A stretch of DNA of 64,000 nt, from NCBI RefSeq assembly GCF_009177065.1, contig NZ_WEZF01000008.1:203475-267474 (forward strand), given 5' to 3'. The translations under genes were made by a program, and so were the position numbers. Each line of letters starts with the position of its first letter. The first letter of the stretch is position 1. This DNA is from Tautonia marina. GTDB taxonomy: Bacteria; Planctomycetota; Planctomycetia; Isosphaerales; Isosphaeraceae. The notes beneath the pieces were generated by a model. It saw only the letters and a list, made by a program, of their open reading frames with translations, was not told the origin of the DNA and made no database searches. This document shows, one piece after another, positions 41,904-50,763 of this stretch.

Positions 41904-42827
41904 TCAGAACCAGAGCGGCTCGGGCTCCTTGACTGCCCCCGGACCCATCGCCTCGCGCACCAGTTCGACGAGCCTCGGCCCGTCCACCAGCTCGATCGGA
42001 TGGTCGCCGGCAAACCGTTCGGCGGCGAGGGAAAAGGTCCGCGTGGTCACGAAAAACCCCTTGTGGCTTGATGTGTGGTGAATCGTCCCCAGAAATTTCT
42101 GAAGCTCGGGAGAACCGACCACCCCTTTTTTATGATATTTGCACTGGACGACCCCTCGAAGCCCCTTGCGCTCCACACGCAAATCGACCCCTTCGTCTCC
42201 CGTGCCTCCCACCCGATCAACCGTGTAGCCGATCGCCTCGAACAGCTCGGCCACGAACTCCTCAAACCCTTCGGGCGTCAGGTCCGCCAGTTGCGCCAGC
42301 TTCAGGTCGGCCCGACGCGCTTGCAGCCGCAACCGCTCCGCCTTCTCCCGAGCCTCAACCACCATCTCCTCGATCACCCGGCGGCGACGCTCCACGGCCG
42401 AGCCCATTTCGCCCGCCAGTCGAGCCGCGTACCGTTCAATCTTGAACAGGACGTTGCGAATCGTGTTGTCCAGCCTTGCCCGTTCGGCCCGTGTCAGTTG
42501 ATTCTCGAAACGACGGAAGACCGCGTATTCGAGGTGTTCGAACGCCCCCTCCAGTTCCGCCTCCGACCGGATCGCCGGCGCATCGTCATCGTACGAAACG
42601 CTCGACCACAGCATGCCTTGCACCGGCTTCGACGCACCATCGGCCGACACTCGCCCCGGCACGTCCTCGCCTTCCGCCGGCATCGCCTCGGCTCGCGTGC
42701 GGAGCCACTCCAGTAACATGGTGGCGCACTGTGGTCCCAAACACTCCATCGATCCGATTGACTCCGTTGATTCGATCGTCACTCCGGCAGACGCTCCAAA
42801 CGTCTCCCTCGCCGATTCGGAGATCAC
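41904..42827 (-). CDS. Mrr-like restriction endonuclease-fold protein
   Basis: A 307-residue cytoplasmic protein. The C-terminal third is an Mrr_cat PD-(D/E)xK domain: LTPEGFEEFVAELFEAIGY, VDRVGGTGDEGVDLRVERKG (catalytic Asp), VVQCKYHKKGVVGSPELQKF (QxK) and HTSSHKGFFVTTRTFS. Before it is a long helical, Arg/Glu-rich region (about 110-190) likely coiled. Such proteins cut modified or foreign DNA or act in repair; no methylase is adjacent. The start is uncertain: GTG at 42827 has GAGAGG upstream, while ATGs at 42749 and 42719 lack clear ribosome sites. It follows the DUF4340 gene on the same strand after about 160 bp and need not be functionally linked. Confidence 0.82.
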   Translation of the reverse strand: MISESARETFGASAGVTIESTESIGSMECLGPQCATMLLEWLRTRAEAMPAEGEDVPGRVSADGASKPVQGMLWSSVSYDDDAPAIRSEAELEGAFEHLEYAVFRRFENQLTRAERARLDNTIRNVLFKIERYAARLAGEMGSAVERRRRVIEEMVVEAREKAERLRLQARRADLKLAQLADLTPEGFEEFVAELFEAIGYTVDRVGGTGDEGVDLRVERKGLRGVVQCKYHKKGVVGSPELQKFLGTIHHTSSHKGFFVTTRTFSLAAERFAGDHPIELVDGPRLVELVREAMGPGAVKEPEPLWF

Positions 42828-42989
42828 TCCCTCCTCTCCGAGTCGAGCCCCATCATAATCGAACCCCCCGCCCGATCCACTGCCTACCCCTCAATTCCCA
42901 AAAACGCAGCCCCCCGAATCATCATGCGCTCGCATGCTGATCCGGGTGACTGCGATTTCGTCACGGCCCGAGCCGATCGACCGATCGAC

Positions 42990-45284
42990 TCAAGGCTGTT
43001 CATCCGTCCGATCGCCCAACTTGGGCGCCGGCAGCTCGAACGGCTCGGCCGGAACCAGGAACACCGCGCCAGGGCCTTCGGCCCCCATCGCAGCGAACCG
43101 GAGCCCGTTGACCACCGATCCGAGCCGAACCGTCGCCACCCCCTCGGGATCAGCCAGCCGCACCTCGATGGTCAATCCCGGCGCATCGAGCCCGCTCCCT
43201 TCGGGCATCGGCCCCTCATCCTGCACAATCTGATCGGCCGTCAGCTCCGAGAGGCTCGCTGCCAGGGCCGCGACCCGATCGGCGTCGTACCCTTCCGGCC
43301 AGCCGTCCGCTCCCGCCTCGGGCTCCCAGGTTCCCGAGTCTCCCCGAACAAACACCACCTCCGTGTCCGGGCCTCGAACCGCGATCCGCACCGCCTGCTC
43401 GACCGGAAACGCCAGCAAGCGCCGCTCGCGGAACTCGGCCGCCAGCACCGCCAGCAGCTTCGGGCCGATCGTGAAAATTCCCGGCTCGGTGTCGATCGTC
43501 GCGTACGCTTCTTCGGGATGATCCGGCACCATCGCTCCCACGACCAGGGTCCGCGCCGCCGGCTCGCCCGACTCGCTTTCCCACGTCACCCGGACGTTCG
43601 GCTGATCAAGTCCAAAACGCGAACGCTCGTCCTCCGATTCGTCCACCCAACGCTCGGCACGCAGACGGGCCAGCCCTTCAATCAGCATCATCGTTGCCAG
43701 CCGATCGGCCGGGGCGACGGTCGGTTCGACCACCTGCCAGACCCCTTGCCCCCCTCCCGCGCCGGGGCTGGCCGAGCGTTCCAGAACGAGCGATCGCGCC
43801 CCTCGGGTCAACTCAATCCGATCGACGGTCCTCGGGTCCTGCCGCACGAGGGTCCGATCGCGCAGGGCAAGCCGTCCTTCGGGAATGATCTTCAGGACGG
43901 TTTCCGGCAAGGCGAGGACCGTCTCCTCATCCCGTTCCAGTTGGCCGTACACCAGCTTGCGACCGGCATCGAATCGACCGATTTTCAACGACGCATTGGC
44001 CGATCGTTCGAACAGCGGGCCGTCGTCGTCTCCCGGCTCGGGCCGATCGAGCCAGACCGAGACGGTCGCCGCCGGCGCATCGAGTCCCGACCGCTCGCTC
44101 TGGACCGTTTCCGCCTGGAAGAATTCGGCCGATTCCAACCCGACGAGCGTTTCCAGCAAGGTTGCCACATCGATCGCATCGGCCGGCCCTTCGCTCGGCG
44201 ATCGCACCATCCAGCCGTCCGATTCCTTCACCAGCCGAGAGGTCTGGCTTCCGGCCTCGATCCGAATCCCCAGCACCTCGTTCGGCCGGAAATCGACCAC
44301 CTTCCGGCTCCGCACGGATTGCGGGTCCAGACCAATGTCGGCCACCGTCCGGGGGCGAACCACCAGCACGTCATCCTGCCCCTCTCGCCTCGCGTAGCGC
44401 AGGTCGTCCTGGCCGTCCGGGGCACTCCCGAGATACGCCACCTGCGGCTCGGCAGGTCCGGTCAGTCCCGCGGGCAGCAGGCTGATGGTGGTGGCGTTCT
44501 CCGGATCAAGACCATAGGGCGAAAGGTCGTCCACATCCTCGGCCGCGAACCCCTCGGCCCCGGCAATCGCGTCCAGCTCGGCCAGATCGGCCAGCAATCC
44601 GTTGATCGCTTCCGCATTGGCCGGAGCCCGGAACGGATGGACAATCCTCCACCGACCGCCATCGAACACCACGTTCAGCCGCCGACCCGGGCCGACCACA
44701 TTGATCGCCTTCACGTCATACGAAAAGATCTCGAACAGACCACGATCACGCCAGAGCAGGGGGTCCACCGCGTTTGGTTCGACGCGAACCGCATCGGCCA
44801 GGGTGATCGGCCCCCCTTCGGCCCTCACGTAGCGCAGGCGTTCCAGTTCGTCTCCCAGGGCGAGCGAGGCGATCGGCTCTTGCTCCTCCGATCGAAACAA
44901 CCGAATCACCCGATCCGGCGGCTCCAGTCCGAACCGTTCCGGATCCCCCGCCAGGGTGCCCGCCTCGGGAGCGCTTTGAAGCCCCTTCAGGTTGTTGAGC
45001 AGCCCCTCGGCCTTCCGGCGATCGGCCAGGGCATTGATCGGCGCGACGATCTGCCAGTCATCTCCCTGGCGTTCCAGCGCAACCTGATCCCCCGAGCCTG
45101 GGTCTTCGACCTCGATCCGGGCAATCTCCGTCGTCTCCACCTTGAGCAACTGCGGCAAGACGCGGCCTTCCATCGCCCGCCGCTCGTCGGCCGTCGGCAC
45201 ACCTGCCGTCTTTGCCCACCAGAGCGCCCCCAGCCCTCCAAAAAAGAGGACGAGCAGGACCACCGTTGCTCGTTTGCCCATCAT
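42990..45284 (-). CDS. DUF4340 protein of a Gld-type ABC locus
   Basis: A 764-residue protein with one N-terminal membrane helix (KRATVVLLVLFFGGLGALWW) and a large extracytoplasmic part made of repeated DUF4340-like units, for example DDWQIVAPINALADRRKAEG and DGGRWRIVHPFRAPANAEAI. DUF4340 genes regularly follow GldG-like genes, as here (GldG at 45394-47217, 109 bp upstream). They are thought to be accessory subunits of the exporter; the cargo is unknown. The ATG at 45284 has GAGGTGG upstream. The protein is about twice the length of the usual DUF4340 domain protein, consistent with a second copy of the repeat region. Confidence 0.83.
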   Translation of the reverse strand: MMGKRATVVLLVLFFGGLGALWWAKTAGVPTADERRAMEGRVLPQLLKVETTEIARIEVEDPGSGDQVALERQGDDWQIVAPINALADRRKAEGLLNNLKGLQSAPEAGTLAGDPERFGLEPPDRVIRLFRSEEQEPIASLALGDELERLRYVRAEGGPITLADAVRVEPNAVDPLLWRDRGLFEIFSYDVKAINVVGPGRRLNVVFDGGRWRIVHPFRAPANAEAINGLLADLAELDAIAGAEGFAAEDVDDLSPYGLDPENATTISLLPAGLTGPAEPQVAYLGSAPDGQDDLRYARREGQDDVLVVRPRTVADIGLDPQSVRSRKVVDFRPNEVLGIRIEAGSQTSRLVKESDGWMVRSPSEGPADAIDVATLLETLVGLESAEFFQAETVQSERSGLDAPAATVSVWLDRPEPGDDDGPLFERSANASLKIGRFDAGRKLVYGQLERDEETVLALPETVLKIIPEGRLALRDRTLVRQDPRTVDRIELTRGARSLVLERSASPGAGGGQGVWQVVEPTVAPADRLATMMLIEGLARLRAERWVDESEDERSRFGLDQPNVRVTWESESGEPAARTLVVGAMVPDHPEEAYATIDTEPGIFTIGPKLLAVLAAEFRERRLLAFPVEQAVRIAVRGPDTEVVFVRGDSGTWEPEAGADGWPEGYDADRVAALAASLSELTADQIVQDEGPMPEGSGLDAPGLTIEVRLADPEGVATVRLGSVVNGLRFAAMGAEGPGAVFLVPAEPFELPAPKLGDRTDEQP

Positions 45285-45393
45285 CCCGCCACCTCAGCCA
45301 GCCAGTCCATTCGAGTCGAAACGCGTCGCCAATCTCGACCACTGTGTGCGGTCCCCAAGCCCCTCAGGGATCCGCCTTCCCTGCAACCCGCTC

Positions 45394-47217
45394 TCACTCC
45401 CTCCGCGCCAGGTACGTTGCCACCCCCAGGCCCACCAGCACCGAAACGGCCAGCAAGGTCGGCAGCAAGACCAGCTTCGCCCTCAGGTTCGGCCCGGCCT
45501 TCAAGACGCGGGCCACGTAGGTCCGAGGCGCCAGGCCGACCAGATCGGGCCGATCCTGCAACCAACTGATCGCGTTGACGATCAGATCGAGATTCGCCAC
45601 GCCGACGGCCGCGACCGTCTGGTTGTCGGCGGCTGTCGGGCTGGAGATCACCACGAGCCTCGGCGTCAGTTCCGGCGAGCGTTCGGTCGGGCTCGGCCGA
45701 TCGGCCACTGCCGCGGCCACCACCACCGGCCCCGCCTGGTCCTCGTCCGCGTCACGTTGCGGAGGGCCGGCCTCGGGCGTCGATTCGACGAACGACGTTC
45801 CCCCTGTCCGCAAGAGCGGCATCACCAGGAACGCCGCGACCGCGTCGGCTCCGGCCTTCACCGCGATCGGCGCCGCCTGCGGCATCAGGATCATCCGTCC
45901 CTCGATCGGCGCGACGATCGGATGGTTCCGCGCTCCCGGCTCGATCGGCACCAGCGGCAAATCGGCCCGACCCCGGAAGGCCAGGCCCGGATCGACCACC
46001 CGGCCCGCCTCGATCCCGGCGCCCCACTCCTCCAGCCACGGTTCCAGGCCGCTCGGCGTCGTGTTGCCGACCATCACCAGGATCCGCCCGCCGGTGTCGG
46101 CAAACCCCCGCAACCGGGCCACTACGTCCGGCCCGATGGTCTCCTCGGGAGCGGCCACGACCACCACCGACGCCCCCTCCGGCACCTGCCCGGCCGGATT
46201 GAAGGAAACCGCTTTCATGCCCACCGATTCGAGCCTCGCCCGCAACTGTCCCAGCCCCGGGCGTCTCGGGTCCATTGCGTCGATCGAGGGCTCGCCGTGG
46301 CCGGTCGTGAAGGCGACGATCGGCTGTTCCCCCTGTTTCAGGCGGATCAGGGCCGTCGTCAGCGCCGCCTCGCCCAGAAACGAGGTCTCGGCCACGATGC
46401 TCGACCCCGGATCGTCCGGCACCTCGGCCGCGAACATGTCCGAATTGCGGACGATGATCCGCCGCGCCTCGTCCCCTTCGCCGTAGGTCACCAGCACGCC
46501 TCCCCCTTCGGTCAGGGCCAGGCCAGGCACCTGTTCGGCCAGTTCCCGGGCGCGCTCGGGGTCGTCAAAGGGATTCAGCGTGTCGATCGTAATGAGGTCG
46601 GGCGCCTCCTTCTGATACAGGCTCAGGAGCTGCCGAATGCGGTCCACCTGCCCGAACACCCGCTCGCCCGACCCGAAAAAGAGGGTGAACGTCACCGGCT
46701 CGTCCAGATCCTGAAGCTGGTTGATCGTCAACGATTCGAGCGAGTACGACCGGTCGAGCGACAGGTCGATCGGCCTGCCCCCGTACGTAAACGCCAGCAC
46801 GTTGCCCACAATCAACACCCCAGCCAGCAAGGCCCCGGTCATGCTCGCGTCGGTAAACCGGGCCATCCGTCGCAGGCTCGGACTGGCGTGTCGATAGCGG
46901 CGGTTCGACCTCAGCGTCAGGATCAGAATGCCAAACGCCATCGCGAAGACCGCGATCGACTGCGGCACGCCGAAGCGCACCGCCACATACGCCCCCAGCA
47001 GAATCCCGAGCAAGCCGAACGTCGTGGCCGCGGCCACCAGATCACGATAACGCGGCGGCGGCGCCTCGTCGGCCGACTCCGCCTCGGCCGCCTGACCGAG
47101 CGGGGCCCCTCGCAGGAACCAGTACAGCGCCATCGCCCCAACCACCACCAGGGCGACCACCACCGCCACTTCCCGCCCGAGCAGGTCGAAAAGTCGTTCA
47201 CCCATGCCCATGTTCAT
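45394..47217 (-). CDS. GldG-like ABC transporter auxiliary protein
   Basis: A 607-residue membrane protein. Three helices at the N-terminus (VAVVVALVVVGAMALYWFL, AATTFGLLGILLGAYVAVRF, MTGALLAGVLIVGNVLAFTY) precede an ABC_transp_aux domain. That domain contains DRSYSLESLTINQLQDLDEP and VTFTLFFGSGERVF, then a Rossmann-like part with FTTGHGEPSI and ILVMVGNTTPSGLEPWLEEW. A final helix (LLPTLLAVSVLVGLGVATYL) ends the protein. GldG pairs with GldF and an ATPase in gliding Bacteroidetes; planctomycetes carry the set without gliding, so an envelope export role is inferred. ATG at 47217, 7 bp after the GldF-like stop. Confidence 0.85.
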   Translation of the reverse strand: MNMGMGERLFDLLGREVAVVVALVVVGAMALYWFLRGAPLGQAAEAESADEAPPPRYRDLVAAATTFGLLGILLGAYVAVRFGVPQSIAVFAMAFGILILTLRSNRRYRHASPSLRRMARFTDASMTGALLAGVLIVGNVLAFTYGGRPIDLSLDRSYSLESLTINQLQDLDEPVTFTLFFGSGERVFGQVDRIRQLLSLYQKEAPDLITIDTLNPFDDPERARELAEQVPGLALTEGGGVLVTYGEGDEARRIIVRNSDMFAAEVPDDPGSSIVAETSFLGEAALTTALIRLKQGEQPIVAFTTGHGEPSIDAMDPRRPGLGQLRARLESVGMKAVSFNPAGQVPEGASVVVVAAPEETIGPDVVARLRGFADTGGRILVMVGNTTPSGLEPWLEEWGAGIEAGRVVDPGLAFRGRADLPLVPIEPGARNHPIVAPIEGRMILMPQAAPIAVKAGADAVAAFLVMPLLRTGGTSFVESTPEAGPPQRDADEDQAGPVVVAAAVADRPSPTERSPELTPRLVVISSPTAADNQTVAAVGVANLDLIVNAISWLQDRPDLVGLAPRTYVARVLKAGPNLRAKLVLLPTLLAVSVLVGLGVATYLARRE

Positions 47218-47224
47218 CGCCTTG

Positions 47225-47989
47225 TTAGCTCTCCCTGCGGGCTTCGAGCACCTTGACCGCAACGAACAGGGCAAACACCGTCACCGACAGGTGCAGCGCT
47301 ACCACACGCAGGTCGAGCCGCCCCGCGGCGAACTCCGAGAGCTGCACGTACACCGACAGGAACGACACCGCCTCGGCCCACCCCGGCCTCGGCCCGACCA
47401 CCTGGTTGACGACCGTAATCAGCAACAACGCCAGCAAGACCACGAACGTCCCGACCGCCGCTTCCACCTGGTTTCTCGTCGCCGCGCTGAAGGCCACGCC
47501 GATGCTCATGAACATCATGCCCATCGTCGTCAGGCCGATCGCCAGCGAGATCAACGGCTCCGGGTCCAGCTCGTAGCCGCCCACTTGCTTCAGAAACGGC
47601 AAATAAATGGCGAACGGCACGAGCAATCCCAGATACATCACCACCCCGGCGATCCACTTGCCCAGCACCACCTCGGTTTCCGTCACCGGAACGGTCATCA
47701 AGCCTTCAATCGTGCCCGTTCTTCGTTCCTCGGCAATCAAGCGCATCGTCAGGGCCGGCACCGCGATCAGGAGCGCCACCCAGAACATCCACGATCCCGC
47801 CACATAATAATTCATCGGGTTCAGTTGCCCCGAGAACGACAGGACCGCCCTCGGCTCGCTCAGCAATTCCACGAGCTGGAAGTAATCCAGCATCGCGATC
47901 ACCTGAAACCCGAGCAGCACGAAGTACGCCATCGGCCTCAGGAAGTAGCTCGACAGCTCGCGTTTCACCAGTGCGGGAACGTGTCGCAT
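47225..47989 (-). CDS. ABC-2 type permease (GldF-like)
   Basis: A 254-residue integral membrane protein with six helices: MAYFVLLGFQVIAML, YYVAGSWMFWVALLIAVPAL, WIAGVVMYLGLLVPFAIYLP, LISLAIGLTTMGMMFMSIGV, AAVGTFVVLLALLLITVV and a final one near VVALHLSVTVFALFVAVKVL. RLIAEERRTGTIEGLMTVPV is the coupling-helix motif of ABC-2 permeases. It would form the membrane pore with the ATPase at 48441-49418, encoded 450 bp upstream across a repeat. The ATG at 47989 has GGAAG 6 nt upstream. Confidence 0.87.
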   Translation of the reverse strand: MRHVPALVKRELSSYFLRPMAYFVLLGFQVIAMLDYFQLVELLSEPRAVLSFSGQLNPMNYYVAGSWMFWVALLIAVPALTMRLIAEERRTGTIEGLMTVPVTETEVVLGKWIAGVVMYLGLLVPFAIYLPFLKQVGGYELDPEPLISLAIGLTTMGMMFMSIGVAFSAATRNQVEAAVGTFVVLLALLLITVVNQVVGPRPGWAEAVSFLSVYVQLSEFAAGRLDLRVVALHLSVTVFALFVAVKVLEARRES

Positions 47990-48184
47990 CAGAATCTTCC
48001 GCCGCCTTCAGGTTCGTTCGATCTTGATTTCATTCTCGCGTTCTCATGATCGACCGATTCGCCCGTTCGCCACCCTCTTCCCGCCTGAGAGGCGAGAGGT
48101 TCGTGACTCGCAGACCAGGCTTCGCGCGATCGTGCCTTCGGACCCCTCACCCGGCCTTCGGCCACCGGCTCACCGGCACACGAG

Positions 48185-48432
48185 AGCAAGGGTTGGAAGG
48201 CGATGACAGCAACCCCTTCCGCCTTCCGACGGTGGCCCCGGTTGACAAGCAACCGGGGCGGCGCAGCCGCAGGAGGCAGAGCCTGCATCCTGCGCAGCCT
48301 CTCGTCGCTCCGCGACCCCGGTTGCGAGCAACCGGGGCCACCCGTGGAGGTGATCACACCGAGCCGTTCCGCCTCCCTCTCCCCGCAAGCGGGGAGAGGG
48401 CCGGGGTGAGAGGTCCGCGTCCCAACCCTTGC
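48185..48432. repeat. Composite nested palindromic repeat between ABC genes
   Basis: This stretch separates the permease from its ATPase and holds no gene. Outer arms GCAAGGGTTGG and CCAACCCTTGC (about 48186-48196 and 48422-48432) enclose a 14-bp pair GGTGGCCCCGGTTG/CAACCGGGGCCACC (48231-48244 and 48329-48342). Each of these is also a small hairpin with CCCCGGTTG arms (48236-48258 and 48316-48337). A perfect 12-bp stem with a 2-nt loop follows (CCCTCTCCCCGC, 48375-48400). From memory, CCCTCTCCCCGC-AA-GCGGGGAGAGGG recurs widely in bacterial genomes. The element may attenuate transcription into the permease gene. Confidence 0.8.
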
Positions 48433-48440
48433 CCGATCGC

Positions 48441-49418
48441 TCACGCCGCCTCCCCCTCGTGATCGACGACCACCGCATCCCGCACGGCCCGCACGAACCG
48501 TTCTTCGAGCGTCGAGCGCGACAGATCCAACCGCCGCACGGCCCAACCGTTTTGGACGATCCGCTTGGCGATCAGTTCCCGGAGTTCCTCGATTCCCCCC
48601 TCATCCTTCGGCCGGATCTCGAAGGCGCAGACCCCCGCATCCTCCTTCGCCGCCTCCTCCACCGCGATTGCTCGCACCCGAGCGGCCCCCGGAGCCGTCT
48701 CCAAAGCTCCTCGCACCGCATCGACCGGCCCGCGAACCTCCACCTCAACCGACCGACCCGACCGCAACCGCTCCAGCGGCTCATCCAGCGCGATCCGGCC
48801 CGAGGCGATAATAATGACCCGCCCGCAGACCATCTCCACCTCGGGCAAGATGTGCGTGCTCAACAAAATCGTGTGCCGCTTCCCCAACTCCCGGATCAAA
48901 TCCCGAACCTCGCCAATCTGGATCGGGTCGAGCCCCGCCGTCGGCTCGTCGAGGATCAGGATGTCCGGGTCGCTTAGCAGGGCATCGGCCAATCCCACCC
49001 GCTGCCGATACCCCTTCGACAGGTTCCCGACCACCCGCTGCGACACCCCCTCCAACCCCGTCATCTCGATCGCGTCGTCAATCGCCCCCCGTCGCTTCGA
49101 TCGGGGCACGTCCTTGAGCGACGCCCGGAACCGAAGGAACTCCCGGACCCTCATCTCCGGATACAACGGCACGCTCTCGGGCAAGTACCCAATCTTCCGG
49201 CGCACCAGCAGCGGCTCATCGAGCACGTCATGCCCGGCCAGCCTCGCCCGGCCGCTCGTGGGCATGAGGAACGTCGTCAACATCCTCATCGTCGTCGACT
49301 TCCCCGCCCCGTTCGGGCCAAGTAAGCCGACAATCTCCCCCCGGCCAATCGAGAAGCTCACCCCCTCGACCGCCCGCACTGAGCCGTACCGCTTCGACAG
49401 CCGCTCAACTTCGATCAT
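48441..49418 (-). CDS. ABC transporter ATP-binding protein (partner of GldF-like permease)
   Basis: About 325 residues, cytoplasmic ATPase. Walker A VGLLGPNGAGKSTTMRML, Q-loop region KIGYLPESVPLYPEMRVREF, signature NLSKGYRQRVGLADALL, Walker B DILILDEPTAGLDPIQIGEV and H-loop ILLSTHILPEVEMVC are all intact. A C-terminal extension of about 100 residues (from SGRSVEVEVRGPVDAV on) is typical of ABC-2 exporters of the GldA/NatA type. The start is ATG 49418 or 49427; both follow purine-rich sites. It heads the minus-strand ABC locus. Confidence 0.9.
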   Translation of the reverse strand: MIEVERLSKRYGSVRAVEGVSFSIGRGEIVGLLGPNGAGKSTTMRMLTTFLMPTSGRARLAGHDVLDEPLLVRRKIGYLPESVPLYPEMRVREFLRFRASLKDVPRSKRRGAIDDAIEMTGLEGVSQRVVGNLSKGYRQRVGLADALLSDPDILILDEPTAGLDPIQIGEVRDLIRELGKRHTILLSTHILPEVEMVCGRVIIIASGRIALDEPLERLRSGRSVEVEVRGPVDAVRGALETAPGAARVRAIAVEEAAKEDAGVCAFEIRPKDEGGIEELRELIAKRIVQNGWAVRRLDLSRSTLEERFVRAVRDAVVVDHEGEAA

Positions 49419-49535
49419 GCGCCCCATCGACTTCCGTCGCTCCCATCCCTGCCGCGCTTGCCGCCGCTCCCCATTATTCCCCCTCCCTCGGCCCCCCTCA
49501 AGCCACCCTCGCCCCGGCTTCCGGCCCAATCGCAC

Positions 49536-49949
49536 GCAGACCTCGCCAAACCTTGCTCAACTCAAAGTGACTACGCCTGCCGATTTTCCCGATCTTATCG
49601 TCGTCCGATCGTCACGCGTTCCTCGACCTCGACCCTTCGAAGCCAGCCACCAATGCAGACACGCTCCCATCCATTCCCCATCCTCCTGATTCCCTCCGAT
49701 CCCCGCCCCGTCCTGCGCGAAACGAAGCCAATTGCCCGCGCCAATCGAAGCCAATCCCTCGAACCCAACACGGCCCATCGCTCGTACGAAACGAAGCCAA
49801 TTGCCCGCGCGAAACGAAGCCAATCGGCCGCGACGAACAACGGAACGAACCCATTTATTGACGTAAAGTCTCTGTTTCAAACAAGATCGAGAACCACCAT
49901 TCAGCGCACCGATCCCGAATCGGGGCCGACCACGCCCATCGAGACGCCG
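49536..49949. other. Gene-free region upstream of def
   Basis: About 410 bp between the ABC ATPase and the def promoter. Translations in several frames give arginine/tryptophan-rich, repeat-derived peptides that look non-coding. The interspersed 24-bp direct repeat listed separately lies here. Confidence 0.55.
49718..49824. repeat. Interspersed direct repeats with core CGAAACGAAGCCAAT
   Basis: Two exact 24-nt copies (49718-49741 and 49787-49810) are 69 bp apart. A third copy continues directly from the second (49810-49824, first 15 nt) and a shorter variant lies at 49743-49755 (AATCGAAGCCAAT). Spacing is irregular and there are too few copies for CRISPR. The region is intergenic between the divergent ABC ATPase and def genes. 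Function unknown. Confidence 0.7.
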
Positions 49950-49979
49950 TGGTCACCGTACCGGCTCGATGCGTATAAT
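49950..49979 (+). promoter_or_regulatory. Sigma-70-type promoter for def-fmt
   Basis: TGGTCA (49950-49955), 18-nt spacer, perfect TATAAT (49974-49979), about 66 nt before the GTG of def. Confidence 0.55.
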
Positions 49980-50045
49980 CGATCGATTCCTCCTGCCGTG
50001 CGGATCTCAAGTCCACCTCGCCACGCCAAGCCCGGGAGTGCTGTC

Positions 50046-50693
50046 GTGCTTCGGATCGTGACCTTCCCCCACCCGGCCCTCCGCTACAAGAGTCAGCCGC
50101 TCCGCCGGATCGACGATGAGTTCCGGCTCACCGTGCGCCGGATGTTCGAACTCATGTACGAGGCCAAGGGGATCGGCCTGGCCGCCAATCAGGTCGCCTT
50201 GCCCTTGCGGTTCTTCATCCTCAACCTGACCGCTGACCCCGAGCAACCCGAGCAGGAGCAGGTCTTCATCAACCCCGAGATCCTCAAGCGCGAGTCGGTC
50301 GTCGAGGAAGAGGAAGGCTGCCTCAGCCTGCCGGCGCTGTACGGCAAGGTCCGCCGCTCAAAGAAGATCCGCGTCCGGGCCTTCGACCTGCACGGCCGCC
50401 AGGTCGAGGCCGATGTCGACGGCCTGCTCTCTCGGGCCATCCAGCACGAAAACGACCACCTCGACGGCACGCTCATCACCGACCGCTTCGATGCCCCGGT
50501 CCGCGCTGCCACCTCCGCCAAGCTCCGCGAGATCGAGGTCGCGTTCCGCAAGTCCCAGACGGAAGGGATCTTCGACGACGACACCGCGATTCAGGCCCGT
50601 CTCGCCGCCCTCGCTCAGCATGGCGGCATCCTGCCCGACGTCCTTTCCGAGGCCGATCGCCAGCCCTCCACCCCAACCCCCCAGAACGCCTGA
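50046..50693 (+). CDS. def: Peptide deformylase
   Basis: Removes the N-formyl group from new proteins; cytoplasmic Fe/Zn enzyme, 215 residues. The three active-site motifs are intact: KGIGLAANQVALP (GxGLAAxQ, about residue 41), EEGCLSLPALYGKV (EGCLS, about 93) and RAIQHENDHLDGTL (HExDH as HENDH, about 134). The GTG at 50046 has GGGAG 7 nt upstream; the frame continues upstream through the repeat region, which is not coding. A C-terminal extension of about 45 residues (Ala/Pro-rich end) goes beyond the usual about 170. Followed by fmt, the normal pairing of formylation and deformylation. Confidence 0.94.
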   Translation: MLRIVTFPHPALRYKSQPLRRIDDEFRLTVRRMFELMYEAKGIGLAANQVALPLRFFILNLTADPEQPEQEQVFINPEILKRESVVEEEEGCLSLPALYGKVRRSKKIRVRAFDLHGRQVEADVDGLLSRAIQHENDHLDGTLITDRFDAPVRAATSAKLREIEVAFRKSQTEGIFDDDTAIQARLAALAQHGGILPDVLSEADRQPSTPTPQNA

Positions 50694-50763
50694 TCCTCGC
50701 CAGAAGCACTTGACGTAACTTTGAGCTCGAAAACCTGTTGCGCCTCCCTTTGGAATTCGCCCC

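Noticed and set aside
41609..41932. Plus-strand frame of 107 codons before the Mrr-like gene
   Set aside because: No ribosome site, no motif, overlaps the end of the nuclease gene; composition like other shadow frames.
42924..45569. Plus-strand frame of 881 codons
   Set aside because: Antisense of the DUF4340 gene; rich in Arg, Pro, Gln and His. Long open antisense frames are normal at this GC content.
45142..47256. Plus-strand frame of 704 codons
   Set aside because: Antisense of the GldG-like gene; no fold or motif.
47989..48546. Minus-strand frame of 185 codons over the region between ABC genes
   Set aside because: It runs through nested palindromes and into the ATPase gene in another frame; peptide is Arg/Gly-rich without motif.
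49718..49824. Possible CRISPR array
   Set aside because: Only two exact copies plus partial ones, irregular spacing, no cas genes.
49557..49880. Minus-strand frame giving LRFVRAMG/LASFRAGNWLRF-like repeats
   Set aside because: The apparent protein repeat is a by-product of the DNA direct repeat; no ribosome site, and all frames show similar repeats.
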